Assembly: GCA_033239005.1 (NCBI GenBank) | Contig: BSQZ01000028.1 | Coordinates: forward strand, 3,209,501-3,273,500 | DNA: 64,000 nucleotides | Direction of reading: 5' to 3' | Source of the DNA: Lamellibrachia satsuma | Lineage: Eukaryota > Annelida > Polychaeta > Sabellida > Siboglinidae | Shown here: in pieces, positions 58,707 through 64,000 of the stretch | Position numbering within the stretch: the stretch's first letter is position 1 | Layout: the number at the start of each line of letters is the position of its first letter | Translations under genes and position numbers: made by a program | The notes under the pieces: model-generated | Told to the model about the DNA's origin: nothing | Database searches by the model: none | The model's input: only the letters and a program-made list of their open reading frames with translations

Positions 58707-58759
58707 GTAAGACAACTAATGATCACGCACGTTCATCATGTTTTCACTATTTCACAACT

Positions 58760-60855
58760 CCTCCGTGGCTTAGGAAACACTGTGGAATTCTCTGTGGCTT
58801 AGCAAACATTGTGGAATTCTCTGTGGCTTAGCAAACATTGTGGAATTCTCTGTAGCTTAGCAAACACTGTGGAATTCTCTGTGGCATAGCAAACACTGTG
58901 GAATTCTCTGTGGCTTAGCAAACATTGTGGAATTCTCTGTAGCTTAGCAAACATTGTGGAATTCTCTGTGGCTTAGCAAACACTGTGGAATTCTCTGTGG
59001 CATAGCAAACACTGTGGAATTCTCTGGCATAGCAAACACTGTGAAATTCTCTGTGGCTTAGCAAACATTGTGGAATTCTCTGTGGCTTAGCAAACACTGT
59101 GGAATTCTCTGTGGCTTAGCAAACACTGTGGAATTCTCTGTGGCATAGCAAACACTGTGAAATTCTCTGTGGCATAGCAAACATTGTGGAATTCTCTGTG
59201 GCTTAGCAAACACTGTGGAATTCTCTGTGGCATAGCAAACATTGTGGAATTCTCTGTGGCTTAGCAAACACTGTGGAATTCTCTGTGGCATAGCAAACAT
59301 TGTGGAATTCTCTGTGGCTTAGCAAACATTGTGGAATTCTCTGTGGCTTAGCAAACATTGTGGAATTCTCTGTAGCTTAGCAAACACTGTGGAATTCTCT
59401 GTAGCTTAGCAAACACTGTGTTGTGGCATGAATTCTCTGGCATAGCAAACACTGTGAAATTCTGTTTGCAAACACTGTGGAATTCTCTTGATAGCAAACA
59501 CTGTGGAACTGTGCTTAGCAAACATTGTGGAATTCTCTGTAGCTTAGCAAACATTGTGGAATTCTCTGTGGCTTAGCAAACACTGTGGAATTCTCTGTCA
59601 TAGCAAACACTGTGTGAAATTCTCTGTGGCTTAGCAAACATTGTGAATTCTCTGTGGCTTAGCAAACACTGTGAATTCTCTGTGCATAGCAAACACTGTG
59701 AAATTCTCTGTGCATAGCAAACATTGTGGAATCTCTGTGGCATAAAACATTGTGGAATTCTCTGTGGCTTAGCAAACACTGTGGAATTCTCTGTGGCATA
59801 GCAAACATTGTGGAATTCTCTGTGGCTTAGCAAACACTGTGGAATTCTCTGTGGCATAGCAAACATTGTGGAATTCTCTGTGGCTTAGCAAACAGTGTGG
59901 AATTCTCTGTGGCTTAGCAAACATTGTGGAATTCTCTGTAGCTTAGCAAACACTGTGGAATTCTCTGTAGCTTAGCAAACACTGTTGAATTATCTGTAGC
60001 TTAGCAAACACTGTGAAATTCTCTGTGGCTAGGCAAACACTGAAATTCTCTGTGGCTTAGCAAACACTGTGGAATTCTCTGTGGCTTAGCAAACACTGTG
60101 GAATTCTCTGTGGCTTAGCAAACACTGTGGAATTCTCTGTGGCTTAGCAAACACTGTGGAATTCTCTGTGACTTAACAAACACTGTGGAATTCTCTGTGC
60201 CTTAGCAAACACTGTGGACTTCTCTGTGACTTAGCAAACACTGTGGAATTCTCCGTGGCTTAACAAACACTGTGGAATTCTCTGTGGCATAGCAAACACT
60301 GTGGAATTCTCTGTGGCTTAGCAAACACTGGAATTCTCTGTGGCTTAGCAAACACTGTGGAATTCTCTGTGGCTTAGCAAACACTGTGGAATTCTCTGTG
60401 GCTTAGCAAACACTGGAATTCTCTGTGGCTTAGCAAACACTGGAATTCTCTGTGGCTTAGCAAACACTGTGGAATTCTCTGTGGCTTAGCAAACACTGTG
60501 GATTTCTCTGTGACTTAGCAAACACTGTGAAATTCTCTGTAGCTTAGCAAACACTATGAAATTCGCTGTTGCTTAGCAAACACTGTGGAATTCTCTGTGG
60601 CTTAGCAAAAACTGTGGACTTCTCTGTGGCTTAGCAAACACTGTGGAATTCTCTGTAGCTTAGCAAACACTGTGAAATTCTCTGTAGCTTGGCAAACACT
60701 GTGGAATTCTCTGTAGCTTGGCAAACACTGTGGAATTCTCTGTAGTTTAGCAAATACAGTGGAATTATCTGTAGCTTTGCAAACACTGTGGAATTCTCTG
60801 TGGCTTAGCAAACACTGTGGAATTCTCTGTGACTTAGCAAACACTGGAATTATCT
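58760..60855. repeat. 29-bp minisatellite array, about 70 copies
   Basis: Unit GTGGCTTAGCAAACACTGTG GAATTCTCT with two main variants (CTTAGC and CATAGC) that alternate, plus deletions between 59400 and 59760. Fills most of the intron between the linker exon and PH2. Minus-strand frames through it are artefacts. Confidence 0.97.
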
Positions 60856-61168
60856 GCCTGCTGCAGTCAGAGAAGTGAACTCCATAGCTGCTTTTAACGT
60901 GGTTTTAAATACAAAGATTTTAAAATATCCTTGTGTACAGCAACAATGACTTTTTAATGATATGGACCTTTTATGTATTTATTTAACATATTTGAACGTA
61001 TTTTGAACTTATTTTAAACTTAGTTTAAACTTTTTTTAACATTGTTAGTGCCTTTGAGCTGGTTTTTATTGGAATATGAATGTCTGATTGTCTTATTTAT
61101 TACGTCTATATAGCACTTTTCTCAGTGTATGTCAGCAGAATTAACAGAATGCTTGTGTATGTTGAAAG

Positions 61169-61252
61169 GGCTTTGTGAAGATACAGGGAGCCAAGGGGAA
61201 GCGATACCTCGCTGTCAAGTCAGACCAGTTCGCTTACTACAACACATACAAC
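61169..61252 (+). CDS. ARAP-like gene, PH2 exon a
   Basis: 84-nt exon, acceptor TTGAAAG, donor GTAAGT, phase 0-0. Encodes GFVKIQGAKGKRYLAVKSDQ, then FAYYNTYN. This is the start of a second PH domain: G-F-V/L-x-I-x-G-x-K-x-K-x-Y at strand 1-2, as in ARAP PH2. The polypyrimidine tract is poor (TATGTTGAAAG), a weak acceptor. Confidence 0.72.
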
Positions 61253-61779
61253 GTAAGTGTGTCACACACCTCGGGTGTGTAGTTGCTAGTAGACAATTGA
61301 TGTGATTGCGTTACTGACATTTTTAATTATGATTACACTGTAAAATACATAAATTCAGTCAACTTTACTATTACAGTTACATTGTTTTATATATGGTAAA
61401 TCTATAAGTAAAATAAAAATAAATAATTTAATTAGATTGTATTTTAAGTGTGTTAGTTAGTTAATAGAGTGGACTCCACTTAACAGAATCACATTGAGCC
61501 AGAGCAATTTCATTCTACTACACGGCGGATTCTATCATCCACAAGTCTCTTAGGCTGGGCCCACTTTAATGGGAGTATGAGATGTCTTGTCCAACAATGT
61601 TAGAGTAATGACCGTGATAATTGTTGGTTCTATAAAATAAACAAAGGCTTCATTTATGCAGTTACTAGTCAAGTTGCCCGGTAGAAAAGACAACCACTGC
61701 AAGAACTTACGGCTCCTCGCAGTACACAGTCAAGTCTTCGTGGGGCAGTGTCAATGGGAATGATGGATATTCATGTCCC
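61253..61779. other. Intron, no recognised feature
   Basis: AT-rich, nothing supported before the 24-bp satellite. Confidence 0.4.
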
Positions 61780-61957
61780 AAAACTATGTCTGACATAAAT
61801 CACATAACTATGTCTGACATAGATCACATAACTATGTCCGACATAGATCGCATAACTATGTCCGACATATATCACATAACTATGTCCGACATATATCACA
61901 TAACTATGTCTGACATAGATCACATAACTATGTCTGACATAGATCACATAACTCAGA
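61780..61957. repeat. 24-bp minisatellite
   Basis: Seven copies of ATGTCTGACATAGATCACAT-type units. Confidence 0.95.
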
Positions 61958-62224
61958 ACAGTCGTAGACAACACTCATAGAGCTGCTAACAATTGTACGT
62001 AACTGAGAACTCCTATTGTTCCAAGTTATGTAATTTACGTCAGATGTCCGCATAAACTCCTGCATAATATCCCTATCCCCAGTGGAATTTCGATTTGTTT
62101 TTAATGTACAAAACTCATGGGCCCCCAAGCACAACTACAACATTTCAGCCCCATACGTGCGAAACTGATGGTATGAGGGAACACACAGGCACCGAGACAC
62201 AGGCTGAAACTGTTTTATGGTACA

Positions 62225-63862
62225 GACATTTGTTTGCAGGACTACAAGGCTGGCTGTCACATCCATGCGATTGTGTTTTGGTTCCAGGACTACAAGGCTG
62301 GCTGTCACATCCATGTGATTGTGTTTTGGTTGCAGGACTACAAGGCTGACTGTCACATCCATGTGATTGTGTTTTGGTTGCAGGACTAAAAGGCTGGCTG
62401 TCACATCCATGTGATTGTGTTTTGGTTGCAGGACTACAAGGCTGGCTGTCACATCCATGTGATTATGTTTTGGTTCCAAGACTACAAGGCTGGCTGTCAC
62501 ACCCATGTGATTGTGTTTTGGTTGCAGGACTACAAGGCTGACTGTCACATCCATGCGATTGTGTTTTGGTTGCAGGACTAAAAGGCTGGCTGTCACATTC
62601 ATGTGATTGTGTTTTGGTTGCAGGACTACAAGGCTGGCTGTCACATCCATGTGATTGTGTTTTGGTTGCAGGACTACAAGGCTGGCTGTCATATCCATGT
62701 GATTGTGTTTTGGTTGCAGGACTAAAAGGCTGGCTGTCACATTCATGTGATTGTGTTTTGGTTGCAGGACTACAAGGCTGGCTGTCACATCCATGTGATT
62801 GTGTTTTGGTTGCAGGACTACAAGGCTGGCTGTCACATCCATGTGATTGTGTTTTGGTTGCAGGACTACAAGGCTGGCTGTCACATCCATGTGATTGTGT
62901 TTTGGTTGCAGGATTACAAGGCTGGCTGTCACATCCGCATGATTGTGTTTTGGTTGCAGGACTACAAGCCTGACTGTCATATCCATGTGATTGTGTTTTG
63001 GTTGCAGGACTACAAGGCTGGCTGTCACATCCATGTGATTGTGTTTTGGTTGCAGGACTACAAGGCTGGCTGTCACATCCGCATGATTGTGTTTTGGTTG
63101 CAGGACTACAAGGCTGGCTGTCACATCCGCATGATTGTGTTTTGGTTGCAGGACTACAAGGCTGGCTGTCACATCCATGTGATTGTGTTTTGGTTGCAGG
63201 ACTAAAAGGCTGGCTGTCACATCCATGTGATTGTGTTTTGGTTGCGGGACTAAAAGGCTGGCTGTCACATCCATGTGATTGTGTTTTGGTGGACTAAAGG
63301 CTGGCTGTCACATCCATGTGATTGTGTTTTGTGGGACTACAAGGCTGGCTGTCACATCCATGTGATTGTGTTTTGGTTGCGGGACTACAAGGCTGGCTGT
63401 CACATCCATGTGATTGTGTTTTGGTTGCAGGACTACAAGGCTGGCTGTCACATCCATGTGATTGTGTTTTGGTTGCAGGACTACAAGGCTGGCTGTCACA
63501 TCCATGTGATTGTGTTTTGGTTGCAGGACTACAAGGCTGGCTGTCACATCCATGTGATTGTGTTTTGGTTGCAGGACTACAAGGCTGGCTGTCACATCCG
63601 CATGATTGTGTTTTGGTTGCAGGACTACAAGGCTGGCTGTCACACCCATGTGATTGTGTTTTGGTTGCAGGACTACAAGGCTGGCTGTCACATCCATGTG
63701 ATTGTGTTTTGGTTGCAGGACTACAAGCCTGACTGTCACATCCATGTGATTGTGTTTTGGTTGCAGGACTACAAGGCTGGCTGTCACATCCATGTGATTG
63801 TGTTTTGGTTGCGGGACTACAAGGCTGGCTGTCACATCCGCATGATTGTGTTTTGGTTGCAG
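62225..63862 (+). repeat. 48-bp minisatellite of duplicated 3' splice sites
   Basis: About 34 units. Each is TTGTGTTTTGGTTGCAG followed by GACTACAAGGCTGGCTG and TCACATCCATGTGA, i.e. intron end, AG, and the first codons of the exon that truly begins at 63863. The 48-bp period is a multiple of three and the frame (DYKAGCHIHVIVFWLQ) stays open in most units. Five units carry TAA (near 62379, 62579, 62724, 63204 and 63252), two near 63290-63340 have indels, and about four have lost the AG (GCGGG or TGTGGG). Confidence 0.95.
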
Positions 63863-63973
63863 GACTACAAGGCTGGCTGCCCCATCCACATGATAGAGAT
63901 GAAGTTAGCTTCCGTGAAGGAACGCACGAAGATGAGACTACAGCTGACAACACCATACGCCGCTTACATGTCA
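63863..63973 (+). CDS. ARAP-like gene, PH2 exon b
   Basis: 111-nt exon after TTGGTTGCAG, phase 0, to a donor at TCA-GTAACC (an alternative GTCAGT lies 4 bp earlier). Encodes DYKAGCPIHMIEMKLASVKE, RTKMRLQLTTPYAAYMS: middle strands of PH2, continuing YYNTYN from 61252. It differs from the satellite units in CCCC for TCAC and in continuing past ATGATAG. The gene runs off the window, where the rest of PH2 and any Arf-GAP/Rho-GAP domains would follow. Confidence 0.72.
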
Positions 63974-64000
63974 GTAACCACTTCTTCCTATATTACCCGA

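Noticed and set aside
58915..60844. Several minus-strand frames of about 60-100 codons
   Set aside because: Translations of the 29-bp satellite.
62135..63274. 379-codon minus-strand frame through the 48-bp array
   Set aside because: The 48-bp period is a multiple of three, so several frames on both strands stay open by repetition alone. No start context, splice or domain logic.
63294..63956. 220- and 193-codon minus-strand frames
   Set aside because: Same 48-bp array read backwards. Only the plus-strand frame continues into a recognisable PH exon.

Overview
The window is animal (metazoan) nuclear DNA: intron-rich genes with GT/AG splice sites, many CR1/RTE-type LINE remnants, a Ty3/Gypsy element, DNA transposons with inverted ends and an unusually high load of minisatellites. 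The content fits a marine invertebrate (lophotrochozoan or invertebrate deuterostome), but I cannot name the species. All exon models below are hand-made from splice signals, phase and reading frame; none has transcript support.

Gene 1 (plus strand, 214-24795) encodes a modular type I membrane protein. In order: a signal-peptide exon, two kinds of six-cysteine furin-like exons (C-x3-C-x2-C-x7-C-x2-C-x11-C), a short Cys-rich domain, six tiny exons encoding a Thr/Ser/Pro mucin-like stalk, a SEA domain, an EGF-like domain, one transmembrane helix and a short tail with NPLY and NPVY motifs. Leaving out two broken exons, the spliced model is 1,689 nt, 562 codons plus stop, and every junction agrees in phase. 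I recognise the domains but no named orthologue.

Gene 1 is reshaped by repeats. A 5.07-kb Gypsy element (minus strand, 188-bp LTRs, 5-bp target duplication) sits in intron 1. Later a segment running from inside that Gypsy to inside the second furin-like exon was tandemly duplicated with CAAT microhomology: copy A 2173-9754, copy B 9755-16543. This doubles the furin-like exons and breaks one of them. A 5'-truncated LINE (minus) lies in the intron before the EGF exon.

24.8-41.2 kb is intergenic: LINE tails, a Cys-finger transposase remnant, DNA-transposon-like repeats, a zinc-finger-derived satellite, a tRNA-like SINE and many minisatellites. No host gene was found there.

Gene 2 (plus strand, 41236 to beyond the window) looks like an ARAP-type Arf-GAP/Rho-GAP adaptor: an N-terminal SAM exon, a large acidic/proline-rich linker exon, a complete first PH domain over six exons, and the start of a second PH domain. 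Its Arf-GAP and Rho-GAP domains would lie downstream. Its introns carry a long inverted-repeat transposon (41.9-49.8 kb), a second inverted-repeat transposon (55.8-57.8 kb), a 2-kb 29-bp minisatellite and, most striking, a 48-bp minisatellite built from the gene's own 3' splice site. About 34 near-copies of the acceptor plus the first codons of the exon stand directly before the real exon at 63863.
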